Below, in pieces: positions 1 to 12,268 of a stretch of 64,000 nt of DNA (positions within the stretch are counted from its first letter, which is position 1; every line of letters starts with the position of its first letter). Source of the stretch: Adenanthera pavonina. Its lineage: Eukaryota; Streptophyta; Magnoliopsida; Fabales; Fabaceae. The stretch is taken from NCBI GenBank assembly GCA_026686845.1, contig JAIVEN010000004.1, forward strand, positions 16,834,827 to 16,898,826. Reading direction: 5' to 3'. Position numbers and translations under genes: made by a program. The notes under the pieces were generated by a model. That model was not told the origin of the DNA. It searched no databases and saw only the letters and a program-made list of their open reading frames with translations.

Positions 1-515
1 TTGATTAATAATTGATATGGATGCAAAGATTTTGTCTCATTGAAGTTTTACAATCTATATGCAGTGATGGGTCATTTTTCTCAAGTCTCAAGGGGGGAAT
101 AATGCATGGCTTCCTTTGTCAACTTCTGAAGGATGCTTGGTGAAGTCATTTTTAGAGTTTGGTGAAGTTACTCAAGGTGATAATATCTTTTTTTCTTGTA
201 TGCTTCATTGGTAGAGAATGTTGTGATGCAATGCAATCTCTATTGAAGTGTTACTTCTTAAGTTATGTTGGCTACAGATATATAATTATTTCCTTTCATT
301 CAACTTCTATGTTTGGAAATCTAAGGATAAATTTGGATTGATAAGAATGGTGAAGGAAAGAGGAAAGGAGAATTTGATTTAAAGGGAAAAAATGAAAAGT
401 TTCCTTTCTTTCCTTCTTATCCATTATTGTCAATCAAGCATACCTTCAAGTTCAGAGGTGAACTTCATTTGAATTCGTTGTTGTTTAATTTGAATTGTTC
501 ATTGTCATATTGCAG
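1..515. other. Non-coding, probable intron or degraded gene DNA
   Basis: No credible coding region is seen. The stretch is AT-rich and ends in a pyrimidine-poor but usable acceptor (attgtcatattgcag) directly before the RRM exon at 516. It may be intron of the same host gene. No repeat family found elsewhere in the window matches it by eye. Confidence 0.4.
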
Positions 516-622
516 TCAAGCTTCTCATGGATAGAGAAACTGGGAAGTTCCTAGGAATTGGTTATATTTTGTTATTCAAGGAAGACTCTGTGCAATTGGC
601 TTTGGAAAGGATGAATGGAAAG
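516..622 (+). pseudogene. RNA-recognition-motif (RRM) exon, isolated remnant
   Basis: This is a 107-bp exon bounded by an acceptor (tattgcag) and a donor (AAG|GTAATA). Read from its third base it encodes 35 residues without a stop, including LMDRETGKFLGIGY and LALERMNGK. This is the pattern of an RRM from the beta2 strand through RNP1 to helix 2: 'D.ETG...G.G.....' followed by 'A...MNGK'. RRM proteins bind single-stranded RNA in splicing and mRNA metabolism. The RNP1 core is weak: LGIGYILL lacks the second aromatic of the usual K-G-F/Y-G-F/Y. The other RRM exons (RNP2, beta1, beta4) are not recognisable nearby, so I call it an isolated remnant. It could still be an internal exon of a gene running in from the left of the window. 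RRM assignment moderate; gene identity unknown. Confidence 0.5.
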
Positions 623-1465
623 GTAATATGCATCTCTTATAAGAGCTGAGCTTAACAGCTATACATGGGTTATTTTGCTTGTCACTCTTCAAGATCATAG
701 AAATATGCTTTTCTTTCCAAGAAAACTGAATGGTTTAGTGCATGTAGTTTATTGCAGGCACTTGCTTTCCAAAAATTTAACTCGTACTCAAATGGTTGGT
801 TATGATACAAGTGCCTCCCCTCTTCTTGAATGTGCAGATCATTCTATACTTGATAGTAAGTAATTTATGGTCAACTAAAGTAATTTTGATTTTACTTTTC
901 TGGTTTTGTTGTACCTTTTCTATTTTTAATACTAAATATTTTTCAAGCTTGGCACTTCAAATTACTTCTATGCTCTAATGCTTGATTTGTTATTACTTTG
1001 TGTTTCTAACTATTTTACTATGACATTACTTTCTTTTAGTGTGTGGAGCACTAGGTTCAAATACATCCCAGTTGCTTGAGATTATACACCAATCAACTAA
1101 AGTAGAATCACTTCAAGATGGAATGGTTTCTCTCTTACTTATACAATGCCATTTTTTTTTCTTACTGCCTTCTTTTTTATTAGTTTTTGTTGTTGGCTAG
1201 CTTCATTTTATTAGATTTTCTAGACCAAAAGTTCTCTAAGTATTAGTTGTGAATGTTAGCTATATTTCTAAATATATAGTTTAGTCGGATTTGGATTGGT
1301 TACTTAATTTGAAAATATATTTTAGTTGATGCATAAAACTTATGTGCTATGAAATTACTATTACTATTGTGGCTGCCAAATTTGCTCATCTTTTTTGGAA
1401 ATTTGATTATAAATTTAAGTCTAAATATAAATTGCTTTTATTTTAGTATTAAAAAAAAAATTCAA
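623..1465 (+). other. Possible further exons of the RRM gene, otherwise non-coding
   Basis: Two stretches have exon-like borders. At 758-855 there is an acceptor (tattgcag) and a donor (ATA|GTAAGT). Around 1040-1126 there is an acceptor (tcttttag) and a short open frame containing ALGSNTSQLLEIIHQSTK. Neither gives a recognisable domain, and the first does not stay open in the phase left by the RRM exon. The rest is AT-rich with no signal. I record this only because the splice-like borders line up on one strand with the RRM exon. Confidence 0.25.
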
Positions 1466-1468
1466 AGT

Positions 1469-1719
1469 TACATCGGTTTTTAATAGAAACCGATGTAAAA
1501 GCATATGTTTCTACATCGGTTTTATATACAAACCGATATAAAATAATTTTTCTACATCGGTTTTTTATAAAAAATAGATGTAAAAACAAATTTTCTACAT
1601 CGGTTTTTTAACCGATGTAAATAATTAGATTTTCTACATCGCCAGCTTCTACATCACTTTCAAAACCGATTTAAAAGTGTTAAAATAACCGATGTAAATT
1701 GGGGTTATGTGTAGTAGTG
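1469..1719 (-). mobile_element. CACTA (En/Spm-like) transposon terminus with subterminal repeats
   Basis: At least six copies of an ACATCGGTTT / AAACCGATGT unit lie here in direct and inverted order, several as hairpins (for example 1470-1497 and 1598-1619). The right edge reads gtgtagtagtg, so the minus strand begins CACTACTACACATAACCCC. A CACTA terminus followed by dense subterminal inverted units is the family hallmark, and the subterminal units are the transposase binding sites in such elements. The opposite terminus and any transposase are absent, so this is one truncated end. Confidence 0.65.
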
Positions 1720-2524
1720 TAGTTGAATTATGTCAATCCTATATCAAAATGAATTCCATTAGTTTATGGGCATAATAATTAAAAAATCAAATGAAATTTA
1801 TGATCCCTGTAGAGTTATCTTTTTGTGAGATTTTTCTTACATGAGGAATGCAATGTGCTCATGGTCTATTAAGGTAGTGGACCTATAAACAAGGGTTAGG
1901 CTATTAATGCATATACTATCATTATAATGTATCAAGCTAAGCTAAGATGTTGATACACACTTTGGTGACAAGGCAATAGTGTGTCACCATTTCCTACGTT
2001 TTTTATGATGATATGCTATGACAAAGAAAAGAATATGCTCTCCTTTTGTCCTATCATGGGATACGCCCTAAGGTATAAGGACATCTAGCCTTAAAAAAAG
2101 TTGAGTACAAGCTAATTAGTTAGTTACTATAGTTTATTTATAAATGTGTCGATTTTCAGGGTTAGTCTATTGTCCTAATAAGGTCTCCAAGCTGTCCCCA
2201 CCATAAAGATGAAGATCCCATTAGCAAACTTGATCCACAAAAACTCAGAAGTTCCACGAGAACCAACTTTACAAAATAGGTAGCTGCATGGACAAAGTCT
2301 TAATAGTAACCTCCTAGTGCTTCAAAAACCATATGAGGGAACCATTACAAACATCACTAGCTTAGGATACTCAAGGACCCAGTTATAAGGCCTAAAATAT
2401 GTGCGAGGAGTATGTGTAAGTGCTAAGTGTGTGAGGAGAGCATACATATCTGAGACCTATAAACTACTTAATCCTCATCTAGTAAGCAAATAGCAATAAA
2501 GTAATATGCAATAAGCACATTATT
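1720..2524. other. Unassigned intergenic sequence
   Basis: No coding frame and no match to the LTR families seen elsewhere in the window. It ends at TTATT (2520-2524), the left target-site duplication of LTR Y1. Confidence 0.4.
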
Positions 2525-2604
2525 TGTAATATCCCAAAATTTTATTGGATATCAAGTAATGAAAAAGTAAGAAATAAATGATAACATAAAATATAAAAGG
2601 AATT

Positions 2605-5015
2605 TGTAACACCCATCATGATATCTTTCTTGGTATTGTGTACAACATCGGAGGAAACAGGATAGAGGAAGGTTCAAGTGGGGTCTGAAATATCTCAACA
2701 TTGTGGCTTGAAGTAAGGTTGCCGCTACGAGAGCCAATTTCAGTCCCGTGTCTATGGCTGAATGAGGTGGCGCTATAGCGAGCTACCCTGGAGCCGTGGC
2801 GAGAGTCTAGTTTCTAGTTTAAATCAAAAACATTTCAGTCAGTCGGACGTAAAGACAAGAAAGAAAATGAAGGAGAACCGAGGGAGCTCTGATAGGGCTT
2901 GCTGGATTTGGCCATTAGGAGTTGGTTTGAACCTCTAGAAGCTTGGATCCATGTTGCTAAGTAATCCATACTCCTCTCTCTCTATTTTCTTCGGTTGAAA
3001 TGTGGGGTTTTTCAGTTGTAAGTTGGGATCTTCGGTTTCAGCCAAAATCTACCGATTGAAATAGATGAAATGGGGTTAATGAAGTGTGTTTTAGTATTCT
3101 TATTGCATGGGTGTGAGTTTCAAAGAGATTATATGTGTTTAGAGCTTAACCTTATGTTGTTCTTGGTTTAGAGTTTGAGGAATCCGAGTTATATGGGATT
3201 GTATAGTGTTTGGATGGTCCTTGGGAGCTTGATGGTGCATGAAAGTGGTGTTGTAACCTTGGGTTTGGCTAAATTGATTGAATTGTGATGTTTGGTTATA
3301 TTGTATATGTGGTTAATTGAAGAATTGTGATCTTGTTAAGGTTGTTTAGCTACTCAGAGAAGGCTAGTCGTGGGATTGGCATTCAAGAAAGCTTGTGGAA
3401 CTGGTGTGAGCGTGATATTGACAACCTAAGGTAACCAGGTGTTTGTTTGTATTGTATAATAGTACATATATTTGTGTATATATGCATGTTTCTTTCATAC
3501 CACAATATTGATGTGTTTGTGTGTTCTGTTTTCTATATATATCGTCGCATGCACACAGCTGGATGATGATTATGATTATGATGATAATGATTATTATTAT
3601 ATGATGATAAATGAGTATCACCATATGGCATTGTGAGACTGTGATATATGGTGGATTGGGTGGTGATAATGTGATGACGATATGATATATGATGATATAT
3701 ATATGTTAGGGAGGATAAGGATGGGTTATATATAATAGGGAGGATAAGAATGGGATCCTTGCGGCTAAATCTCCTCCTATGGCCAAGAGAGGAAAGGCGT
3801 GCAGGGGGCTGCACCTTTCTTAAATCACTTCCTATTCGTGGTGGGAAAGGGGAAGGAGAGCCATGGTCTGAACATTAGCGTTACCTTTGGCCGGGTGCAC
3901 TAATGGGAGGTGAGCTTCGTGATGTCCTGGAATCAATCTTCACCGACTGTTGGAAGAGAATTACTTTTATGAAATGTCTTATTATGACGACAACCCGTGG
4001 TTCTAGCTGTGTGCGAGGGAGACATGCATTCCATTCATTTCACATTGCATTCATGAGTTGTCTGAGATATATGTATATATATGTGTGTGGTTTTCCCCGA
4101 TTACTGAGACATTCTCTCACACCTCTCTCCCATAAACTAACTTTCAGGTGATAGTTTCTGTACTAGTCGGGAGAAGACGCGGGAGTAGCATCAAACATGG
4201 GACTCCGAGGTATATGTAATTTATGTGTATTTTGGGAATTGTATCTTGTGCCAAGTAGGATAGAATATTTGTAATGGATGATTGTCATGGTTAAGGAATG
4301 TTATAGTTATATGTATGATGATGTATGTGGAAATGTGTTGTGTGTGTTTTGTATGATGAAAGTTGGAATTGGGCCTCGTTGGTGTGTTTTAGGTCCTGTA
4401 GCCCATTTTATCAAGTAGGGGTTCTAAGAGGTCAAATCTTAGAGGAGTGGTTCCTTTGGGGTGAAACCTCTTTAGATAAGTTAGTTTCGGAGTTTTGGAC
4501 TTGTATGAATGGTCTCTAAGTGACCATTTGCGTTTGGTGGCGATTGGAGGTTGTTAGTAGTGAGTTTTGGTCAATAAACGGCCAAAACGATGTCAAGGGT
4601 CCAGAATCTCTATACGGGGTTGGATTGAGGTAAAAGTGGTGTCCATGGATAGATTGAGACCAAATTGACTTATAGGAGCTGGAATCAAGTCAATCGGAGG
4701 TCAGATCATAAAGTTATTCGCATTGAAAGTTTGCCCCCGGTGTTGAGTTTTGCTAGTGTTGAAACTAGTATGGGGCACCACGGCTCCAGTGTCTAGGCCA
4801 CGGCATCAGTGGAGATAGAAGCATGTGCAGAATAGGGGAGGCCAGAGTCGCAGCGGTACTGTATCGGTTGTGGCCCCATCCCAAGTTCTGGCATTTTTGA
4901 GTTTGTTCTGATGTTCAGAAGTTTTGATAAGTTGTTTTGAGATGTTTGGGTTATGTTTAGTTGGATTTTGAAGATTTTGGTCAAGTGTGAATGTGTTAGG
5001 AGGTAGGGTGTTACA
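2605..5015 (+). mobile_element. Solo LTR, family X (copy X1, Tekay-type)
   Basis: It runs from TGTAACACCC to GGTGTTACA with a perfect 5-bp duplication GAATT on both sides (2600-2604 and 5016-5020). It interrupts Y1 80 bp after its start, so it is younger than Y1. It matches X2-X5, the last two being the LTRs of the Tekay-type element. A low-complexity block of TGAT/ATGATG units lies at about 3565-3700. The reading frames inside it are chance frames of that block. Confidence 0.88.
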
Positions 5016-7398
5016 GAATTCATGAAAATGGATAGACATCATTTTGCATGAAATAGGACAACGAGGTCATTTTCCCAGTTAGATAAAAAAATTAGAAAAT
5101 TAAATTTTTACTCCTAAAGAATTATAAAAATGACATCCACGTCCCAAAATTTATAAAAATAACGTGGAATGAGAAGAGAAAAGTCCTTGGGAAAAATTAC
5201 ATCTAATGACCTGAAAGTTTCAAAAATTATAATTTAACCTCGGTTAGGGGCATTTTGTAAATATGAAAAATTGCTGTCAAAACAAAGCTGTTGATGATAG
5301 AAGTCCAATGGTATATGGCACTAAGAATTAATATTCAAGGCTAAAGAAATAATTAGTACCTGTCCAAAAGTAATTTAATACCGATAAGGTAAATTGTGGG
5401 TCCTACTGATAATTAAAAGGTAATCGGGACAAGATATGGACTATACACAGATATCTAGGACAAGATAATTAAGAAAATATAAAGTTAAAATTGGAATAGT
5501 CCTGTAGCCCAAAAATGCTAAATTATTATAAAAAGTAGTTTTATCGATACGATTAAAAATTACCCGATTTAGGATATATCTAGACCAGGAAAAAATGAGC
5601 AATATGGGACACTCAAATATCTCTCCCTAGGTGAGACTTTGGGCAATATAGGAAGCAACAATTTTTGGAGAAATCTTCTCCAAGAAGTTGACATTTTTGT
5701 TGGCCTAAAAAGTAACCATTGTTAGTTAAAGTCATTAACCATAATTATCTACCTAATTAAGCCACTTAATTACTCTCTTTCCACTTCATTTTCATGAGTG
5801 TTCAGTAGCAAAAACCAGAGGAGAAAAGCGCATGGAGAGAAGAGAGAAAGAGGAAGAGGAAACTCAACGAGAAATCAAAAGCTCAAGTTGGTAAGTTGTC
5901 TTTCACTACTTCAAGCTTATTGATGGTAATATTAGAAGTATAGTTCATGGTGTATTTTCCTTCCTCCTTCTCTTAGGGTTTCGGCCAAACTATGAATAAG
6001 GAAGAAAATGAGTTTCCCAAACTTAAAATATAGGGGAAAAGCTAGAATATTCACTTAAAGCATGATTATGTTGGTAGTTTGAAGTATTAAGAAGCATAGC
6101 ATTTTTTTCTTATTTTCCCTAATTTTTGGCCAAATACTGTTCATATTTACAATTGGAATTTCATGTTTTTGACCTAAAAAATGGATTCTTTGGGTCCAAA
6201 TTAGTCAAGTACAAGTATTGGTTTCAAGAAAAACTCAAAGGAAAACTAAGTGAGAATTTTAGGTTTACTGTACAATGTATAGTGTTCTTCTTGAAACCAG
6301 TGGCTAAAGTGATTAAATGATGATATGGCTAGGTTAAAGGAAGTCTTGGAAGGTTCAAAAAGTGGTGTACTAAGTGTGGAAACCTTTGGAACACTAAAAG
6401 GTAGTTAATTTCCCTTACTTTCAATGTATTATCATATATACTTTCAATGTGATTGATGCTTTGTCATATAAGTATAATCTTGTTTTGTGATGGTTTAATG
6501 TTATTGGCTGAGTTGATTTTTATTAACAAAACTATAACAAAAATTTTGTGAAATTGTATGACTTCAATAGGCTAATGTGGTGAAATATGTTTTTCCTTGA
6601 TGTCTTTATGCTCAATGTGACAATATGATGGCATGTTTGGGTATTACCTATTAAGATTCTTTGAATCTCATCCTCCCACATATTAACCACGATTAGGGAG
6701 CAATTATGGCAAGACCACCAAGGAAGAGAAAGGAAAGGAGAAAGAACTTGGCATTTGAGTTGATATGGCTTACAATGGCCATGAACTTTGATCTTTTATG
6801 TAAATTTGTAAATATGATATTAAATCTGTTTCTCCAAGCTTTTCTTTTCATTTAAGTCTTAGTGAATCTATGGCATGATATGAGGATGAATTATGGCCAT
6901 GTAAATATTTTACAACTTTTGTTTGGTAAAGTATTAGGATGTAAAGTGTCATTCTGACCACTACAGAGTGAACCCACCACTATTTGGACTTTTTGTTATG
7001 TAAAGTATGAATGTTTATATATTTAGAAATTAGATAGAAAGATATTTAAAATGGTTCAATTAGCAGTCTATTTGGATGAGTGTATGAATGATAGTGAATT
7101 TTCAAAGTTAGCTCCAAAATACTGAATTTTCTGAAATTGACCATATAAATAGTGAAACTTCACAAAATTTACTGTATAAATTGGCCAAGTAATTTATGTG
7201 TTATTTTTTTTCCATGTATATAATCTTTTCATTTATTATTAAAGACTTGAATCACTTCCATATGGTTTTTGGTGAATTAGTTACATTTTTCTGAAGTTCG
7301 GTTAGTAAAAGGGTTTAGGTTCAAATGAATAGTACCTGAATTTTTGAAAACTTTTTTTACAATATATTTTGTGATTCAAGGTTCTAATAAGATATAAA

Positions 7399-9050
7399 TG
7401 TTAGATATGCTAGCTTCCCAAGAGGGGGGTGAATTGGGAAGATTAAAATTTTCTGCAAAAGTCAAGAGTATAGTGAGGACAAAAGAGACTGTAAAATAGA
7501 GTATAATATAATAGCAATGTAAAAGCAGTAAAGGAGAAGGGTAGACACAGATGTTTATCCTGGTTCGGTCTCTCTATCTTGACCTATGTCCAGTCCCCAA
7601 GCAACTACTTGAGATTTTCAACTATCCTACAAGAATTCAGTGGGCTTCTTGCAATTGCCTTAGTACAACTTTGTTGCTCTGTTATTAGAGCTTACAAATT
7701 CTCTCACTCTACACTCTAACTAAGTGCTTCCCAAATCCCCTGTGATAACCCCTCACAGGAAAATCTTTCTTCCAGATGAAAATAAGATTGATTACAAAAA
7801 TAAACTCTCTAATTTAGACTATATATGAAAGTTTAAGTGCAGAAGTATGAAGTATGAGAGTAAGAGACTTTGAGCTGAGAATCTGACAGAGTTTCAGTAT
7901 GTACAATATTAAAATCATTACCCATAACTTCAAATGATGTTATATTTATAGATTTAGGTCTTAACTATACATTAGAGATAAAATATATCCGTTAGAGAAG
8001 TTACCCAACGGTTACTCTGAAAAACTATCTGTTCACCCACCGTATTTAATGCTTCTGCCATTCAAAGTTTGAATTTTGACTGGTCAACAGGCGAATTTCG
8101 TAGAGACCAAAAGCTAAAGACTTCAACGTTAAATTTCAAAGTTTGTTTGTTGTAAAGCAAAGTTCAAATTTTCATCATTGAGAAATTTTTCTGTGTTGGA
8201 ACATATGAATTTTCAAGTTAAAAAGTTCTTCTTAAAGGTGTGAATAGTAGTCCCAAATTGCTACAGTACCTTCGAAGTTCAAATTTTGGTGCCCAAAATA
8301 CGTCTGTCAGTGGACTACTCAATAAGGCACAATAGTTCATCTTTTCGAAATGCGAATTTTTAAGGTTTGAAGTTTGTCTGTCAAAGAGAACTCTTATCAG
8401 ACTTAGCTCAAAATTCGAATTTTTAAATACCAATATTTGTATGACAATAGATTGTTGTAACAGACTTGTAAGCTTTGTTTCTGAAATTTGAATTTTCAAT
8501 ATCAAAGTTCGTCTGTCAGTGGGCTATCTTGGGACTCTTTTTAAACTTTATTGTCAGATGAACTTTGACATATTCTCAGACGAATTTTTCATTTTTCATG
8601 AATTGTGTTTTGTCAGAAATTCAAATTTTCAAAAGCTGAAGTTCATCTGTCAGAGAAGGCTAACTTGAGTCAAAGTTTGAATTTCTGTACTCAAAATTTG
8701 TCTGTCAGAGGAGTCTCTTTTCTGACTAACTAATTTTCAACTCGAAATTCAAATTTCAAAAGCCAAAGTTTGAATTTTAAAAGCAACAGATCAGTATTAA
8801 CCTTTTAAACTTCGTTTGTTGATGGGTGTTTTTCAAATATTCCATGAATTAACATAGAATCATAGTTTTAAAACATATTTTTGTCAATTCAAAGTCTTTT
8901 ACTCAATTTAAATACTGTTAGAGATTCTACATCTATTCTTGTGCTGGTTTTTCTTGCATTTCTTCACTTGAGATCTTTTGCGCATCTTTGATATCTTCTC
9001 TCCAAGCTCTTGAAGGTTAGTTTAGAATCATCAAAACACCTGATTTAACA
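7399..9050 (-). mobile_element. Solo copia-type LTR, family S (copy S1)
   Basis: It runs TGTTAGATAT...GATTTAACA, flanked by a perfect 5-bp duplication ATAAA (7394-7398 and 9051-9055), and lies inside Y1. It is homologous to both LTRs of the copia element at the right of the window (the one at 53506-54909 and the one from 63240), which fixes its sense as minus. It carries five spaced copies of a GTCTGTCAG-type motif (8301, 8373, 8509, 8641, 8697) next to AAATTCGAATTTT-like words. Confidence 0.87.
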
Positions 9051-9115
9051 ATAAATGGACTCTAATAAGGTCTAATATATGGAAAAATGGTCTTAAATCA
9101 AGGTGTTACATTATT

Positions 9116-9685
9116 CATATTGTAAAAAGAAATAATAAAATAATATTATATACTTTAATCATATGAGACAAACAACATTGAAAATAAGTAAAAGAAAGGT
9201 AATTGAAATAAAGTTAAGGTCACAAAATTTTGTAGAACAAACTCATATAGGCTAGACTCTCAAATGTCCCCAATGGAGTCACCAAACTGTTGCACACAAA
9301 TTTTAATTTTCCAACACAAAAAAAATTAAAACAAGTAGAGTTACCACCAAAATTTTAAAAAAGGAATTTTGGAAAACCTTTGAAAAAGAAATGATGGTCT
9401 GCAAGATAAAAAGGGTTCAGGAGTCGATTGCATTATGGAAAAGGTGTTAGGTACCCTATAATGTTTGTTCATAAAAATGGTTACCTTAAATTGATTATTC
9501 AAATTTAATGTGACCTTAAAATCATTTTAATTACCTTTATCATATATATAAAGAAAGACATAAAATAAATAATTAAATAAAAAAGCATATTTTTATTTAC
9601 AAAGTTGGACTTGACCAAGGATGAGACTCTAGGGCTTACATACCTTATGAGGGATCAAAGTCTACGTAGTTCACGGTAAAGTTTC
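9116..9685. repeat. Unassigned repeat debris with a gypsy-like leader fragment
   Basis: At about 9265-9290 the sequence tccccaatggagtcaccaaa is the reverse complement of a TGGTGACTCCATTGGGGA stretch. That resembles the LTR/primer-site junction (TGGCGACTC...GGGGA) common in Tat-type Ty3/gypsy elements. The following text to about 9450 (gagttaccacc...gggttcaggagtcgattgc...aaggtgttaggtacc) also resembles that leader. No coding remains, and I cannot delimit the element. Confidence 0.35.
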
Positions 9686-12268
9686 TATTAGGTCTAATAG
9701 AATATAAGTTTTGATGATGAGAAATGTAAAGTAATAAAGAACAAATATATCATATTTGTCTAACATATATTTTGTTCCTAAAAAAAGTAAAATGTGCATT
9801 AGCATGTGTTTATAATATATATATCATGCTATGTACTAATATATCCACCGTGCTTTTATATTTTGTAATACAAGTTGGATATGTAAATTGGACTAACACT
9901 TGGTTTGTAAGTGTAATACATTAAATGTAGGATTGTCCAAAGAAGGAAGAGTGAGCATTGGAATAAAGAAAGAAAATCAATATCTTGTCTCACTCAAGAA
10001 GAAGAAGAGAAAGGATGTTCCAAGAATTGAAGATCAGAAGGGAGCATGCAAAGATGGAATGACCAAATGAAAGTTGAACTTAATTTTTGAATACCTAACT
10101 ATTAGGTATATTTTATTTTCATTTAGGTCTTAAGGTGATTTAGATCTTTGAAATTTACTTAATCTTGTTACCATATGTCTTAAATGAGTTAGATTAAAGT
10201 AATATGATGTTAGCATATGTTAGAATTAAGATATATTGGCTACCAAATGAATTTTGCTATTTGACTCATGTTTATTTTGTGCAAAATTTGCACTTTGCTT
10301 CGTGAAGTTTGAAGTTATAGAGGTTTAATCTTTCATACACGAATTTTGGTTTTGAAATTCAAATTTTGGGCGAAGCATATTTAGTGAAAGTATGCAAAAT
10401 TCACATGAAGTTTGGTTGAAATTTGACTATTGGTGAAGTTCAAAGTGAAGTTTAAGTCACAACCTCTGATAGACGAACTTTGAAGTGAGAACTTTTGTGT
10501 CATATTATCATGCCTTTGATAGACAAATTACAGTTTATGAAATTTCAATTCTAAGTGCATTGTGAAAACTTGAAGCAACTATTCAAGCCCAACAGACGTA
10601 CTTCCAATATGAAAATTTGCATGAACTAACATTGGATATCTTTTGCAAACTCGAAATTTGAATGCCACCTAGTGATAGAAGAACTTCAAGATTCAACGTT
10701 AAACACATAACTATACTGACTCTGTGAAATTCATTTATTGAGCCTCAAAATTCAAATTTTGGTATGTTAGACACATTTAGTGTGGTTGTTGAACGACTTT
10801 TCTTATAGAGTAATGGATAGAACTTGTGTTTAATGAATAGATTAAGTGCGTAATGACTAGTTTAACCAGAAATCTATATATAGAACCTTATTCAAAGCTT
10901 TAGGTAATAAGATTAGGCACATATATGTCAAAATGCTGCTATAATTGAAAAATTATTCTGTGTAGCATACAAAACTAAACTCACCTCATTAGAGTGAGTT
11001 ACAATGTATTATCCACTCTTAAAGAGAGTTTCAATTCTGTAATCTTTTTTTTTCTACAATTTTTGGGTAGAATTTCAGTGTGGGGAAACACTAAGAGAAT
11101 TACACTTCTTGTAAGGATGTAGGAAGATTGGCTTCACAAGTGCCTAGTTAAACTTGTGGAATGTAGTAAGGCTTCACAAGTGCCTAGATCAAACTTATGG
11201 GATCTAATGGAAAGCCTCAAATGGTGGCTTAAGAATTAGATGTAGGCTGAGTGGTTAAGTCAAACAAATAGTTGGCGTTTATGTTTTGTTTTTATTGGTG
11301 TTTTAGAAACACCAACTATTCCAGTACTGATAAAAAGGAAGGGGCTTTAGTTGGCGGTAAAACGCCAACTAAAGTCCACTTTGTTTGGCATTTGTTAGTC
11401 TGATAAAAGTTGACATTTGTTGGGTAAATGCCAACTAAAGTGCCCACATTAGTTGGCATTTCTACAACAATGCCAACTAAAGTGCCTACTTTAGTTGGCA
11501 TTTATACAAGAAACACAAGTTTTCTCATACTTTAGTTAGCGTTTACGTAACAAATGCCAACTTTTTTTTTAAAAAGCGAAGTTAGGCTTTTGTTGGTGTG
11601 TATTTAAATAAACACCAATAAAAGCGATCAATTTTGAAATATATATGTAATTCTATTGAACCTATAGATAAAAAATATATTATATTAAAAAATATATATT
11701 CTAGTAATTTAAATTACAATTCAACTATGACAAAATTAAATACACAATTCAATTTCCCACTTGTGTGCAAGATCAATTATAGCTATACCCCAAATAAATT
11801 TACATTAATAAATATTTTATTAGTTAGACTCCATGAGAATCCAAATTCTTTGTAGTTGTAAAATGTCATTAGTTTATTCAGAAGGTGATAAAAAAGAAAA
11901 GTACACTTCATACACATTGTAGGTCTAGCAAAGTCAAAGCAAATTAGTAAACTTATAGTAAACTCAAAGCAAACTAGCAACAACCAATTTTAGTGTATTA
12001 AGCAGAAAATTCAGTTTCGTTCCTTGAGAAATGACATACATTGTAGGGAGTGATATATATCTAACCATATCATAAAAAGGAATACATTTATTTAAAGCTG
12101 CTACATAAAATAAGACATCTTACAAATATTCAAGACTAAATTGATAGAACACATATAAACAAACAAAAACTACGCTTGTTCAACATGATACCATGTCTTA
12201 GATTTGATTAAACAAGACGACTGCAACCATTATTCAACTTGCAATTAACTTATGGAAAAAGAAAATAA

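Larger units (their letters stand above)
2525..9110 (+). mobile_element. Solo LTR, family Y (copy Y1), with two nested insertions
   Basis: It starts TGTAATATCCC at 2525 and ends AAGGTGTTACA at 9110. A perfect 5-bp target-site duplication TTATT flanks it (2520-2524 and 9111-9115). Removing the two nested LTRs and their duplications leaves about 2.5 kb, the size of other Y copies. Homology with the other copies is plain: tgcatgaaataggacaacg (5046 onward) recurs at about 43682, and the run around 'atggactctaataagg...' near the end matches the ends of Y2 and Y3. No internal region or second LTR is present, so it is a solo LTR left by LTR-LTR recombination. The superfamily is not shown by coding sequence; I infer Ty3/gypsy from LTR length and TGTAA ends. 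Confidence 0.85.

Noticed and set aside
3364..3814. Overlapping minus-strand frames rich in Ile, His and Tyr
   Set aside because: They are translations of the ATG/ATC low-complexity block of LTR X1 and recur as chance frames in the other X LTRs.
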